Of a stretch of 64,000 nt of DNA, positions 45,414-55,005 are shown piece after piece. The position numbers and the translations under genes are program-made. The notes beneath the pieces were generated by a model. It saw nothing but the letters and a program-made list of their open reading frames with translations, did not search any database and was not told the origin of the DNA. The stretch comes from Erythrobacter sp. SCSIO 43205 (GTDB lineage: Bacteria; Pseudomonadota; Alphaproteobacteria; Sphingomonadales; Sphingomonadaceae), in the NCBI RefSeq assembly GCF_019904235.1, contig NZ_CP063202.1:930001-994000 (forward strand), written 5' to 3'. Within the stretch, counting starts at the first letter, position 1. Every line of letters starts with the position of its first letter.

Positions 45414-45690
45414 TTGAGGATCGCGATGGTTGGTTCGGGCTATGTTGGTCTGGTGTCTGGAGCGTATTTTGCGGATTTTGGGTGCGAGGTTGTGTGCATT
45501 GACAAGGATCAGTCGAAGATTGACCGTCTGCACGAGAACGCCATGCCGATCTACGAGCCGGGGCTGGATGCGCTGGTCGAGAGCATTGGCCCTCGCCAAC
45601 GCCCCAGTCCTCGTCGACCTGCACAATATCTACAACCCGCAAGACATGCGCGACAAAGGGTTCCAGTACTCGTCCTTGGGGCGGGTGTAA
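45414..45690 (+). pseudogene. ugd: UDP-glucose 6-dehydrogenase remnant with internal deletion
   Basis: The first 55 or so codons (TTG 45414 or ATG 45426) are a normal Ugd N-terminus: RIAMVGSGYVGLVSGAYFADFGCEVVCIDKDQSKIDRL, IYEPGLDALVE. Near 45585 this joins, in another frame, the extreme C-terminus ALANAPVLVDLHNIYNPQDMRDKGFQYSSLGRV ending at 45690. The usual protein has about 430-450 residues, so about 350 codons including the catalytic Cys were deleted, and the junction is out of frame. The enzyme would oxidise UDP-glucose to UDP-glucuronate for the UXS step. The remnant cannot be active. Confidence 0.92.
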
Positions 45691-45703
45691 GAACAGCCGC
45701 GCC

Positions 45704-46462
45704 ATGAAAATCTCTGTCGTCACCGCTGTCTTTAACCGCGCCGAGACGATCGGCGCGGCGATCGAGAGCGTACAGGCGCAGACCTATGGCGATGTGGAGC
45801 ATGTCGTGCAGGATGGCGGATCGAATGACGGCACCCTCGATGTCGTGCGCAAGGCCGCCAATGGCTCGACCAAGCTGGTCAGCGAGCCCGATCACGGAAT
45901 TTATGATGCCATCAATCGGGGCATCGGCCATGCGACCGGCGACGTGATCGGCTTGATGCATTCGGACGATTTCTTCGCCTCGCCAGATGCGCTTGCCAAG
46001 GTGGCAGACGCTTTCGCCGATCCATCGGTCCAAGGCGCCTATGGCGATCTCCAATATGTCGCCGCTGACAATCCGGCCAAAGTCGTGCGCCATTGGCGTT
46101 CGGGAGAATTTACGCCTGCAAAGCTCAAACAAGGCTGGATGCCGCCGCATCCGACACTGTATCTGAAGCGCGAAGTGTTCCAGGCGCATGGTGTTTACGA
46201 CACCTCTTTCAGCATCGCTGCAGATTACGATGCGATGCTGCGGTATCTCGCCATCGGCAAAATCAAGCTCGCCTATGTTCCGCAAGTGCTGGTGAAGATG
46301 CGCGTAGGTGGAGAGAGCAACCGCTCGCTCGAGCGGATTATCAAGAAAAGCCGCGAGGACTACCGCGCCATTCGCAAGAACAAGGTCGGCGGTATCGGCA
46401 CACTTGCCGCAAAAAATCTCAGCAAGATCAATCAATTCTGTGTAAAGGACATAGCAGCGTAA
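45704..46462 (+). CDS. GT2 glycosyltransferase, WcaE-like
   Basis: A 252-residue GT-A protein with [81 protein letters not shown] (the DHGIYDAMN box and HSDD metal site typical of the WcaE/WbbK-like group), and [12 protein letters not shown]. These often transfer fucose or galactose in colanic acid-like pathways. The start is 14 bp after the ugd remnant and the stop shares one base with the gmd start. It directly precedes the GDP-fucose genes, so a fucosyl transfer role is plausible. Confidence 0.9.
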   Translation: MKISVVTAVFNRAETIGAAIESVQAQTYGDVEHVVQDGGSNDGTLDVVRKAANGSTKLVSEPDHGIYDAINRGIGHATGDVIGLMHSDDFFASPDALAKVADAFADPSVQGAYGDLQYVAADNPAKVVRHWRSGEFTPAKLKQGWMPPHPTLYLKREVFQAHGVYDTSFSIAADYDAMLRYLAIGKIKLAYVPQVLVKMRVGGESNRSLERIIKKSREDYRAIRKNKVGGIGTLAAKNLSKINQFCVKDIAA

Positions 46463-47583
46463 TGACCAAGCGTGCCCTTATAACTGGCGTCACCGGACAA
46501 GACGGTTCCTATCTCGCGGAATTCCTGCTCGCGAAAGGATACGAGGTTCACGGCATCAAGCGCCGCGCGTCGAGCTTCAATACCCAGCGCATTGACCACA
46601 TTTACCAGGATCCGCATCACCCCGATCCCAAGTTGACGCTGCATTACGGTGACTTGAGCGACACGTCGAACCTGACGCGCATTATCAAGGATGTCGAACC
46701 TGACGAGGTCTATAACCTCGCTGCGCAAAGCCACGTGGCGGTCAGCTTTGAATCGCCGGAATACACCGCCGATGTTGACGCGCTGGGCACGCTTCGGCTG
46801 CTTGAATCGATCCGCTTTCTCGGGCTCGAGAAGAAAACCCGCTTCTATCAGGCATCAACCTCGGAATTGTACGGCTTGGTGCAGGAAATTCCGCAACGCG
46901 AGACGACGCCGTTCTATCCGCGCTCGCCCTATGCGGTAGCCAAACTCTATTCCTACTGGATCACGGTCAATTACCGCGAAGCCTATGGCATGTATGCCTG
47001 CAACGGTATCCTGTTTAATCACGAGAGTCCGCGCCGGGGTGAGACATTTGTGACGCGCAAGATCACGCGCGGCCTCGCAAACATCGCACAGGGCCTCGAA
47101 AGCTGCCTCTACATGGGCAACATAGATGCGCTACGCGATTGGGGCCATGCGCATGATTATGTCCGGATGCAGTGGATGATGCTGCAGCAGGATGTGCCCG
47201 ACGATTTCGTGATCGCCACCGGCGTCCAGTACTCCGTCCGCGAATTCATCACCTGGTCGGCGGCAGAATTGGGCATCACTCTGGAATTCAACGGCGAGGG
47301 TGTCGAAGAAATCGGCACGATTGCCGCAATCGAGGGTGACAAGGCTCCCGCGCTGGATGTTGGCGATGTGATCGTGCGAATTGACCCGCGCTATTTCCGC
47401 CCCGCAGAGGTCGAAACGCTGCTTGGCGATCCGGCCAAGGCGAAGGAGAAGCTGGGCTGGGAGCCCGAAATCACCACACAAGAGATGTGCGCTGAAATGG
47501 TCGCGGCCGATCTCAAACAGGCGCAGCGTCATGCGCTTATGAAAGAGCACGGGCTCGAGCTGCCCGTCAGCATCGAGAACTAA
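46462..47583 (+). CDS. gmd: GDP-mannose 4,6-dehydratase
   Basis: A 373-residue SDR enzyme. [38 protein letters not shown] is the GMD start; [60 protein letters not shown] (catalytic Tyr and Lys), [22 protein letters not shown] and [17 protein letters not shown] follow as in all GMD proteins. It converts GDP-D-mannose to GDP-4-keto-6-deoxy-D-mannose. Length is normal. Together with fcl it makes GDP-L-fucose for the EPS. Confidence 0.98.
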   Translation: MTKRALITGVTGQDGSYLAEFLLAKGYEVHGIKRRASSFNTQRIDHIYQDPHHPDPKLTLHYGDLSDTSNLTRIIKDVEPDEVYNLAAQSHVAVSFESPEYTADVDALGTLRLLESIRFLGLEKKTRFYQASTSELYGLVQEIPQRETTPFYPRSPYAVAKLYSYWITVNYREAYGMYACNGILFNHESPRRGETFVTRKITRGLANIAQGLESCLYMGNIDALRDWGHAHDYVRMQWMMLQQDVPDDFVIATGVQYSVREFITWSAAELGITLEFNGEGVEEIGTIAAIEGDKAPALDVGDVIVRIDPRYFRPAEVETLLGDPAKAKEKLGWEPEITTQEMCAEMVAADLKQAQRHALMKEHGLELPVSIEN

Positions 47584-47593
47584 GGGCCGCGCT

Positions 47594-48553
47594 ATGAGAG
47601 TTTACGTCGCAGGCCATCGCGGCATGGTGGGCGGTGCTATTGTGCGCCAACTCGAGAAATCGGGTGAGCCGGTCGAAATTGTCACATGTACCCATGCCGA
47701 ACTCGACCTGACCGACCAGAGCGCGGTGCGGGACTTCTTTGCCGGCGAAAAGTTGGATGCCGTTGTGCTTGCGGCGGCGAAGGTGGGCGGTATTCACGCC
47801 AACAACACATATCCGGCGGACTTCATTTACGACAACTTGATGATCCAAGCGAATGTGATCCATCAGGCCTTTGCCGCCGGGATCACCAGACTGCTGTTCC
47901 TCGGCTCATCGTGCATTTATCCGAAAGAGGCGCCGCAGCCGATGGCGGAGGATGCGCTGCTGACGGGCGGCCTTGAATCCACCAACGAACCCTACGCCAT
48001 CGCCAAGATTGCCGGAATCAAGCTGTGCGAGAGCTATAACCGCCAGCACGGCACCGATTACCGCTCGGTCATGCCGACCAATCTTTATGGCCCCGGCGAC
48101 AATTTCCATCCTGAAAATAGCCATGTGCTTCCCGCCCTGATCCGTCGGTTCCATGAAGCCGCGCAGGAAGGGAGCGATGAAGTGGTCATCTGGGGCACCG
48201 GAACACCAAGACGCGAGTTCCTCCATGTTGATGACATGGCGGCAGCCTCGCTGTTCGTCCTCGATCTTCCGCGCGAGCAGTACGAGGCAAAGACGCAGCC
48301 TATGCTTAGCCATATTAATGTCGGATGCGGTGAAGACATTTCAATCCTCGAACTGGCGCAGCTCGTTGCGCGGGTCACTGGGTTCGAAGGCAAGGTTGTG
48401 ACCGATCCATCAAGACCTGACGGTACAATGCGTAAGTTGATGGATGTCAGTCGGCTGAAGGACATGGGCTGGGCGCCCGCGATCGGTCTCGAGCAGGGCG
48501 TTGATGAGACCTATCGCTGGTTTCTTGAGAACGTCGAGACGGCACGCCTCTAG
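47594..48553 (+). CDS. fcl: GDP-L-fucose synthase
   Basis: A 319-residue epimerase-reductase with [19 protein letters not shown] (NADP site), [51 protein letters not shown] (Ser/Cys), [20 protein letters not shown] (catalytic Tyr and Lys) and [27 protein letters not shown]. It makes GDP-L-fucose from the GMD product. It lies 10 bp after gmd. Its last codons face the remains of a leftward integrase gene, so it marks the end of the first half of the EPS cluster. Confidence 0.98.
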   Translation: MRVYVAGHRGMVGGAIVRQLEKSGEPVEIVTCTHAELDLTDQSAVRDFFAGEKLDAVVLAAAKVGGIHANNTYPADFIYDNLMIQANVIHQAFAAGITRLLFLGSSCIYPKEAPQPMAEDALLTGGLESTNEPYAIAKIAGIKLCESYNRQHGTDYRSVMPTNLYGPGDNFHPENSHVLPALIRRFHEAAQEGSDEVVIWGTGTPRREFLHVDDMAAASLFVLDLPREQYEAKTQPMLSHINVGCGEDISILELAQLVARVTGFEGKVVTDPSRPDGTMRKLMDVSRLKDMGWAPAIGLEQGVDETYRWFLENVETARL

Positions 48554-48580
48554 ATCGGATTGCTCGTCTTTGGCTTGAGG

Positions 48581-49212
48581 CCAGACCCAGACGCTATGCT
48601 CGGCCTTCTCAAGATAGCGGGCTCGTACATTGACTGACTTCCAGCTGCCCGTGCGCATGATCGCGGCTGTATCAAACACCCGCTTCAAGAGGTCCTGCAC
48701 AGCACCTACTCGCATTGAGTGGCCGCTGAACGACGCGACCTGATCTGCGCGCAGACCGTAGCGCTGTGCTGCCTCCTTGATCACGCGCCTCACTGTTTTT
48801 GTTTCAAGGCGGCGATCGATCACCATGCCGTGGTAGATCGGGCAGAACAGCCACTCGATTACGGGACCTCGAAAGTCGAGCCATTCCCTCAGCAGGTCGG
48901 CCGTGCGCTGCGACGTGAGCGCGATCCGCCCTTGCGCATGGCGAGATTGATATCCTCGTCATAGGTTGGGTTGGGCAGCCGCAGCAGGCGGTGCACCTTG
49001 CGGATCGCGTAAAGTCGCCGCTGTACGGTTGATGGAGCTTTGGCCTGACCCTTGTCTTCGAGAAATTGGCAGACAGTTTCAACTTGGGCTGGGAAGGGCT
49101 TCTCTATCCGGTTCTCCACGCACCAGTGCTCGAAAGCCTCGACATCCGCATAGTAACTGCGCTTTGTTGCTAACGCATAGGCCACTTGAGGCGCTGGAAT
49201 TCGGAGCGCCAA
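48581..49212 (-). pseudogene. Tyrosine recombinase (integrase) remnant
   Basis: The leftward frame from 49212 starts as an integrase core-binding domain: YALATKRSYYADVEAFEHWCVENRIEKPFPAQVETVCQFLEDKGQAKAPSTVQRRLYAIRKVHR, LPNPTYDEDINLAMRKG. Near 48925 it jumps to another frame: ALTSQRTADLLREW, then PIYHGMVIDRRLETKTVRRVIKEAAQRYGLRADQVASFSGHSMRVGAVQDLL, AIMRTGSWKSVNVRARYLEKAEHSVW. The H-x2-R box and nucleophilic Tyr are present, but the region with the first catalytic Arg (about 100 codons) is missing. The normal stop after the C-terminus is gone. It is a dead integrase from an island or element that once entered the cluster. Confidence 0.85.
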
Positions 49213-49261
49213 TCACAGTTGATATGTTGAAGTTTTACGCAACCCTTCTGATGGAAAATAA

Positions 49262-49566
49262 ATGATAATGCAAGAGCCGGGATTGACCGCGCAGCAGATA
49301 AAGGCTGCTCGCGGAGCACTTGGATGGTCGGTGCAAGATTTGGCCGATAGAACCGGCGTAGGAACAGCTACGATCTCAAGGTATGAACTAGCGAACGCTG
49401 TTCCCCGAGCCAACCTAGTAAGATTTGGACAGCGATTGAAGCCGCCGGTATCGAATTCATCGGCTCGCCCGATGATCGACCTGGCATCCGTATTGGCAAG
49501 CCGCCGGCCCCCTATGTCACTGGTACAAGCTTTCAGAAATCGTCGAGCATTTCCTTGCCGCTCTAG
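49262..49566 (+). pseudogene. XRE-family small regulator with a one-base deletion
   Basis: The N-terminus is a clear HTH (LTAQQIKAARGALGWSVQDLADRTGVGTATISRYELANAVPRANL). The family then continues as SKIWTAIEAAGIEFIGSPDDRPGIRIGKPPAP, but this lies in frame -1 from about 49418 and ends at 49566. A missing A (CTAGTAAG for CTAAGTAAG) explains the shift. The uncorrected frame runs on to 49612 with unrelated residues. Such 70-100-residue XRE proteins are common accessory regulators on mobile elements. Confidence 0.78.
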
Positions 49567-49799
49567 AGCAGTCCTAGAACACGCTTGCGGAATGCCTTCG
49601 CTTCGCGAGTAAATTCGCAATGCTTTAGCACATTCTGATTGCCGAGGGGCGCGCCCGATCCCTTGGCGCCGCCATGCATACGGCAACACTTCTTACCGCT
49701 AACTGCTGGAGATCGGCATGGCGTGCCCTCGCGAGTCTTGACGTTGCAGCGCGGGCTTTCCCGCATAGGGCCCAAATTGCGCGGATGGGTTCCGGTCAC
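49563..49799 (-). CDS. HGG-motif small protein, mobile element associated
   Basis: A 78-residue basic protein: SPRCNVKTREGTPCRSPAVSGKKCCRMHGGAKGSGAPLGNQNVLKHCEFT. The C-x10-C...RMHGG.KGSGAP.GN.N..KHG.YT pattern defines a widespread family of small phage and integrative-element proteins of unknown role. Here the last Gly is Cys and the protein stops a little after, so it is shorter than usual. It is coupled (ATGA) to the decayed gene upstream, in an area of pseudogenes, so it may be on its way out. Confidence 0.7.
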   Translation of the reverse strand: MTGTHPRNLGPMRESPRCNVKTREGTPCRSPAVSGKKCCRMHGGAKGSGAPLGNQNVLKHCEFTREAKAFRKRVLGLL

Positions 49800-50416
49800 T
49801 TGCGATTCCTAGACCGGGTCTTTGCCTTTTGGGGACTCTCCAACGGCGCCGTCTCGTCCGGTTTGTGCTCGAGTTCGAGTGGCTTGGCGGTATCGGCCTC
49901 GCGCCCGCCGCTGGTCTCGACATTGCCGACGATTGCCTGACTACCCTTCTCGACTTTGACATGCTCGACAGTGACCTTCTGCTGTCCCTTGCCACGGTGC
50001 TTGTTGAGGGTCCCAAGCTGGCGCGCATAGAGCGTCATCATCTTATGCGCATGCTTGTGGTAAAGATTGCGCGCCTCGAATGCCTAGCTAGGCAAGGCTG
50101 CGCGCCGCAGACAATCGATTGCGGCAAAATGGGTGCCGCCCCTTTACTGCACCAACATCCCCTCCATGCCATCCGCAGGCTTCAAGCTGTTGGAGTGCTC
50201 TCTCGCACGAACAATCCGAACATGGAGGGATTCGTCGCTTATGCCCTCGTGGTGCCAAAGGAACTTGGCCAACTCATTTGCCCGCGCACTGACAATGGCG
50301 GCATTATTGACCTCAAGCTTCTCGCGTGCCTGCTAGTCCGACACCATCTCGTGAACTGGCGTCGCCTTCTGCTTCTCGGCTTCCTTGTGGGATCGCTTGG
50401 TTTTCTTCGTGCTCAT
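49796..50416 (-). pseudogene. Mobile-element gene with three in-frame nonsense codons
   Basis: From ATG 50416 to 49796 one frame of 207 codons is continuous apart from stops at 50333-50335 (TAG), 50144-50146 (TAA) and 50084-50086 (TAG). The translation reads STKKTKRSHKEAEKQKATPVHEMVSD, then AREKLEVNNAAIVSARANELAKFLWHHEGI, HSNSLKPADGMEGM, and ARNLYHKHAHKMMTLYARQLGTLNKHRGKGQQKVTVEHV, IVGNVE. This is the protein that usually precedes the HGG gene in integrative elements. Substitution-type stops without frameshift point to genuine decay. Its 3' part encodes the conserved GKGQQKVTVEHV motif. Confidence 0.82.
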
Positions 50417-50621
50417 GTTGGAGAGTGGGCATAGCTTAGCCCGCACGTGCAATAGCCCTCCGGCGTTTTTCCAATGGGAAACATTTAGAAATGCTACCGT
50501 GCCAAAGGTTGTTTCGCAATTTCGTGTTGTATACCCCCCCCCACCTTGGCTTCTTATGGGATGAGTTCTTTGAATCGGGGCAGCTAGGTGAGTAACGTCA
50601 AATGCCCGATAACGCGCAATC

Positions 50622-51638
50622 CTAACAATTCTCGCAAAGCTTCCGCTCCCACCTGAGCGCGTGCCTCACAATTGTCTCCAAGTTATCAAACTGGGGTCTC
50701 CAATTGAGAGTTTCGCGTATCTTTGTAGGATCAGCGATAAGGGTCGCAGGATCGCCGGCCCGCCGGTCATCAGCTATCCTGACGAGCTTGTTGTTGGTTA
50801 CCCGATCGACCGCATCCAAAACTTCCAGAACCGAAAAGCCGCGTCCATAGCCGCAGTTCATTGTGAGCGATTGTTCGGGCTGTTCAATTAGCGCTTCGAG
50901 CGCCAATACATGAGCGACTGCCAAATCAGTCACGTGAATATAGTCGCGCACCCCTGATCCATCAGAAGTGTCGTAATCAGTACCGAATATTGCCACACTA
51001 TCGCGCTTGCCAAGGGCTGCTTCGATCGCGACCTTGATAAGGTGAGTTGCTCCAACGGTAGACTGACCTGCGCGGCCATCTGGATCCGCACCAGCGACGT
51101 TAAAATATCGAAGGGCGCAGTGGTTCATCTCCCCGGCGAAAGATACATCTTTGAGCATCTGTTCGGTCATAAGCTTTGACCAGCCGTATGGGTTTATTGG
51201 CGCACAGGGCGTTTCTTCACTAACCCTGTCAACGAGTGGTGAGCCATAAACCGCTGCGGTAGAAGAGAAGATGAAATGCGGTATCCCCGCTCGTGCAGCT
51301 GTTTCTATCAAGATGTGGGCATTCACGGTGTTATTGTGATAATACGCCAGCGGGTTTGCTACACTGTGAGGCACAACGACCGAGCCTGCAAAATGCATGA
51401 TTGCGCCAATCATTTGCTCCTCGAAGATGCGCAAGAGCAGATCCTTATCGCCCACATTGCCATTGTAGAACGGAACATCGTCAGCGACTGCAGAGCGAAA
51501 CCCGGCGGAAAGATTGTCAAGCACCGCGACTGGCCAGCCAGAATCTTTCAAAGCCAAGACTGCGTGACTGCCAATATAACCTGCACCACCAGTTACAAGT
51601 ACACTGGGCTTGGGATTTTTACGAATGAGTGTTCTCAT
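50622..51638 (-). CDS. galE: UDP-glucose 4-epimerase
   Basis: A 338-residue epimerase: VLVTGGAGYIGSHAVLALKDSGWPVAVLDNL at the NAD site, IMHFAGSVVVPHSVANPLAYYHNNTVN, SSTAAVYG, catalytic PYGWSK, and ALRYFNVAGADPDGRAGQ plus YDTSDGSGVRDYIHVTDLA typical of GalE. It interconverts UDP-glucose and UDP-galactose, giving galactose for the EPS. It is divergent from the wza-like gene with 241 bp between them, so they probably share control. Length and key residues are normal. Confidence 0.96.
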   Translation of the reverse strand: MRTLIRKNPKPSVLVTGGAGYIGSHAVLALKDSGWPVAVLDNLSAGFRSAVADDVPFYNGNVGDKDLLLRIFEEQMIGAIMHFAGSVVVPHSVANPLAYYHNNTVNAHILIETAARAGIPHFIFSSTAAVYGSPLVDRVSEETPCAPINPYGWSKLMTEQMLKDVSFAGEMNHCALRYFNVAGADPDGRAGQSTVGATHLIKVAIEAALGKRDSVAIFGTDYDTSDGSGVRDYIHVTDLAVAHVLALEALIEQPEQSLTMNCGYGRGFSVLEVLDAVDRVTNNKLVRIADDRRAGDPATLIADPTKIRETLNWRPQFDNLETIVRHALRWERKLCENC

Positions 51639-51879
51639 AATCGATATCCGATGGAGCCGTTCACACTATTTCTCACAAGCAAGGCAGTTGTGATCTATTC
51701 GCGAACTAAGCGTTTCCCCATGAATGGCAAGGGCTTGGCGTTCCCTCTCGAAAAGGGGCTTTCTCTTCTCGTCAAGCTTGTTCGCTAAGTGTGTCTTTTG
51801 TGCGCTTGAAGCAACATGAACTGAAGTTCCTGAGACAAATGGTCTTGGCATAGCTCCCAAACCCGCTAATGCGTTGGGC

Positions 51880-52602
51880 ATGAGGGACGCATTTGTTGCT
51901 AGGTTCAAGCTGGGTATTCTTGCTTGTGGTATCGTATTGGGACTTTCCGCTTGCGCCGTGGATCGCACCTATGGTGCGGCACCTCAAATAGAGGTGACGC
52001 AGCTCGAGACTCTACCTGCTCCGCAAGCAGATATTTCATATGTTATAGGCCCGCAGGAAAAACTTGAAATCACCGTGGTTGGAGCTGAGGAGCTGGGCGG
52101 TGAATTTCTCACAGATGGTGTGGGAGATATACAGTACCCCTACCTTGGAAATGTGCCGATTGGCGGAAAGTCGCCAAGCGAGGCAGCTCAGATTATCGCT
52201 GATGGGCTACGGGGACGTGTCGTGCTTGATCCGCAGGTGCGTGTGCTTCCTGCAGAGCTACCTCCATTGGCGATTTCCGTCGGCGGTGAGGTGAAGAGGC
52301 CGGGCTCATACCCAGCCATAGGTAAACCAACTCTTCTTACCGTCATCAACCAGGCTGAAGGTCTCGACCAATACGCCAAATTGGATGATGTTCTCATCAT
52401 GCGTAGTGTCAATGGGCAGAGCTACATTGGTCTTTACAATGTCGGCGCAATACAGCGTGGCAATTACGATGATCCAAGGCTTTATCCTGGAGACATTGTG
52501 ATGGTGGGGGATTCGCCTGGAAGGCGCCGCATTGATGGAATTTTGCCCTTCATTCCGCTTGTGACCTCGGCCGTAATTCTGCTGGATCGGGTCGGGCAAT
52601 GA
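51880..52602 (+). CDS. wza: Wza/GumB-like polysaccharide export lipoprotein
   Basis: About 240 residues from ATG 51880 (TTG 51874 also possible; the upstream ribosome site is weak). The lipobox LGLSAC and the PES motif YVIGPQEKLEITVVGAEELGGEFLTDGVGDIQYPYLGNVPIGGKSPSEAAQIIADGL are followed by a SLBB-type domain (ISVGGEVKRPGSYPAIGKPTLLTVINQAEGLD). It makes the outer-membrane channel for the EPS. It is shorter than Wza (about 380) and matches the GumB type. Its stop overlaps the autokinase gene by four bases. Confidence 0.92.
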   Translation: MRDAFVARFKLGILACGIVLGLSACAVDRTYGAAPQIEVTQLETLPAPQADISYVIGPQEKLEITVVGAEELGGEFLTDGVGDIQYPYLGNVPIGGKSPSEAAQIIADGLRGRVVLDPQVRVLPAELPPLAISVGGEVKRPGSYPAIGKPTLLTVINQAEGLDQYAKLDDVLIMRSVNGQSYIGLYNVGAIQRGNYDDPRLYPGDIVMVGDSPGRRRIDGILPFIPLVTSAVILLDRVGQ

Positions 52603-54785
52603 ATATTCCAAGTGCAGGAAGAAGCGGGCAGTTGGCATCCGAATTGGTTTCTCGTGATCGCATTGAGCGCGATGATGCGGGTTATATTCAAGAAGATGAT
52701 GCCTTCTTCGCGTTGGACCTGGAGCGCTACTGGCTCGAAGTTCGCGTTTTAAAGTTTTGGCTTCTGGGGATTTTTGTCCTCTGCCTTCTTGGGGCTGTGG
52801 TCGCAACGCTGCTTGCGACCCCTCAGTATGCGGCGAGCTCAAGGATTGAGGTGTCTCAGATTTCAGCAAATATTACAGATATCGACCCGCTTGAAGCGGT
52901 CGGCAATGTGTCCGAATTGCAATATCTCAACACACAATATGAGCTGCTTGAATCGCGCTTTATGGCCGAGCGCGTCACCAGTGCAGGAAACCTTGCGCGC
53001 GATGACGAGTTTCGCTCGGCTTTTGATATTGGTGAAGGCGAGGAGTTTGATGAGGGCGACGTAGAGCAGATCTTGCAGGATAGCCTCACTATCGAGGGGA
53101 TCACGCAGTCTAGTCTCGTAGATATTCAATTCACCACTCCGTCCGCTAATCTCTCTGCGCGCCTTGCAAATCTCTGGGCCGATGAATTCATTGCGGCGAA
53201 CTACGAAAAGCGTTTTGGGGCAAATATTGAAGCGCGCGAATTTTTGAGCGACCAAATAGAAGAGCTGCGCGAAGTTCTTGCTCGCTCGGAGGCGGAGCTT
53301 GTCGAATATGCCAATGCCAATGAGATCTTGATTATCGAGCCGCGCGGGGGCGATGACGGTCAGCCCGCTACCCAATCGCTTGCTGCCACTGATCTTGAAG
53401 CTCTCAATGCAGCTTTGGCACAAGCGGTTACCGACCGGATTGAGGCACAGGCGATCGTTGCCGCAGGCGATCTATCTCAAAAGCAGAAGAACCTTCAGAT
53501 TACCGCCGAGTTGGCGAAGGCCAAATCTGAACTTTCCAATCTCCAAGAGACTTTCGGCGACGAGTTCTCTGCCATCCGGGAAAAGAAGGCAGAAATCGCT
53601 GCCTTACAGGCAGCTCTTGATAGCGAGACCTCTTCGCTGCGGGGTGAGGCACAAGCCGCGCTGCGTTCTGCAAGCTTGAGGGAGCGTGAGCTCAGGGCAG
53701 AACTTCAAAGGTCAAAATCCCAGTTTCTCGGGCAACAGACCCAGGGTATTCAATATGGGATCCTCTCACGAGAAGTTGAGACCAACAGGGCGCTTTATGA
53801 TGCGCTGCTTCAGCGTTTCAAGGAGTTGGAAGCATCAGGTGCTGGCCAGAACAATATCAAACTTATTGATGCCGCCAGCCCAGACAATCGTCCGGTTTCC
53901 CCATCGCTCGTTCAAAATATAGCGATTGGCATAGTGCTGGCGGCAGTCCTGGCTGCCGCATTAGTCTATCTGCGCGTATTGCTTAGCCAAACGCTTCGTT
54001 CACCTGAGGATGTGCAAAGCCGGATTGGTCTTCCTTTGCTCGGATCAATTCCATCGGCGAGCAATGAAGAAGTTCTGGAGGAGCTCGGACAGGAAAGTTC
54101 AGAAGTCAGCGAAGCATATCGCTCGCTTCGCTCAAACCTTGCCTTCCTTACAACTGATGGCGCGCCCAAAGTTCTTATGGTAACCTCGACCGCGCCAGCA
54201 GAAGGCAAATCAATTTCTGCTATCGCGCTTGCAGGCAGTTTTGCCAAGTTTGGGAAAAAGACCCTGCTGATCGATGCCGATTTACGCAATTCAAAGGTCA
54301 CTCAAACCTTGTCGCTTGGGACAAATGTCGGCGATGGACTTGCTGGATTGCTTACTTCTCCCGGCCGCGCGACTAAAGACGGCATTGTGGAGGTATCTGA
54401 GTTTGGCTTTGACCTTCTGCCGATTGGCCGGAAGATCCCAAATCCTGTTGATCTGCTTGCCAGCGGCAGGCTTTCAGAAATCGTCAGGGAAGCAGGCGAA
54501 ATCTATGATCAGATCGTTATAGACAGCGCTCCTGTTCTAGCGCTCGCCGACGCGATCGAAACAAGCAGAGCTGCTGATGGCGTTCTCTATGTGATAGAAT
54601 ATGACCGGATCAAGGCTAAGGCTGTTAAGGCCTCGATCGACAGACTGCTCGGCTCTCAAGCGACAGTATTCGGGGCTATCCTGACCAAACTCGATCAACG
54701 CGCAGCAGAATATGGCTATGGATACGGCTATGGTTATGGCTATGGATATGGCTACGGCGAAGGGCGCGAAAAATCAGGAAATTGA
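52599..54785 (+). CDS. wzc: Wzc-like tyrosine autokinase and chain-length regulator
   Basis: A 728-residue inner-membrane protein. A Wzz domain spans two membrane helices (near 50-72 and 440-460) with a long periplasmic coiled-coil part. The cytoplasmic C-terminal BY-kinase has Walker A TAPAEGKS (about 533-540), Walker A' LLIDADLRNSK (about 558-568) and Walker B IVIDSAPVLALAD (about 639-651). The end carries a Tyr cluster, eight Tyr-Gly repeats (54711-54758), the usual autophosphorylation site. It controls export and chain length with Wza. The order wza, wzc fits a GumB/GumC-like unit. Confidence 0.93.
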   Translation: MNIPSAGRSGQLASELVSRDRIERDDAGYIQEDDAFFALDLERYWLEVRVLKFWLLGIFVLCLLGAVVATLLATPQYAASSRIEVSQISANITDIDPLEAVGNVSELQYLNTQYELLESRFMAERVTSAGNLARDDEFRSAFDIGEGEEFDEGDVEQILQDSLTIEGITQSSLVDIQFTTPSANLSARLANLWADEFIAANYEKRFGANIEAREFLSDQIEELREVLARSEAELVEYANANEILIIEPRGGDDGQPATQSLAATDLEALNAALAQAVTDRIEAQAIVAAGDLSQKQKNLQITAELAKAKSELSNLQETFGDEFSAIREKKAEIAALQAALDSETSSLRGEAQAALRSASLRERELRAELQRSKSQFLGQQTQGIQYGILSREVETNRALYDALLQRFKELEASGAGQNNIKLIDAASPDNRPVSPSLVQNIAIGIVLAAVLAAALVYLRVLLSQTLRSPEDVQSRIGLPLLGSIPSASNEEVLEELGQESSEVSEAYRSLRSNLAFLTTDGAPKVLMVTSTAPAEGKSISAIALAGSFAKFGKKTLLIDADLRNSKVTQTLSLGTNVGDGLAGLLTSPGRATKDGIVEVSEFGFDLLPIGRKIPNPVDLLASGRLSEIVREAGEIYDQIVIDSAPVLALADAIETSRAADGVLYVIEYDRIKAKAVKASIDRLLGSQATVFGAILTKLDQRAAEYGYGYGYGYGYGYGYGEGREKSGN
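54711..54758 (+). repeat. Eight tandem TAYGGN hexamers encoding the Tyr-Gly tail
   Basis: TAT/TAC followed by GGN occurs eight times in a row at the end of wzc. The Tyr residues are the likely phosphorylation sites of the autokinase. Slippage in this 6-bp repeat would change Tyr number by steps of one without a frameshift. Confidence 0.85.
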
Positions 54786-55005
54786 CGGCGGTTGGCCTGA
54801 TAATGAGAGCTCGGCTCCCTTAAGCATTAGGCGGCATGATAGTCCAATTTGAATGGACTTAGTGGTGTTTCGCTTTTTGTAAACTCGCTATGTAATGGTG
54901 CAAAGATGCACATTGTATCCATGGCCGGCTGCGTAAATCACCCTTGCATTAAGGGACAATACTGATAGCTCTTATTGCGGTGCAGCATGATCGGGGTTAG
55001 GCGCA

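Noticed and set aside
50534..50542. C9 tract between pseudogenes and galE
   Set aside because: Intergenic, outside any hairpin; probably no more than a homopolymer.
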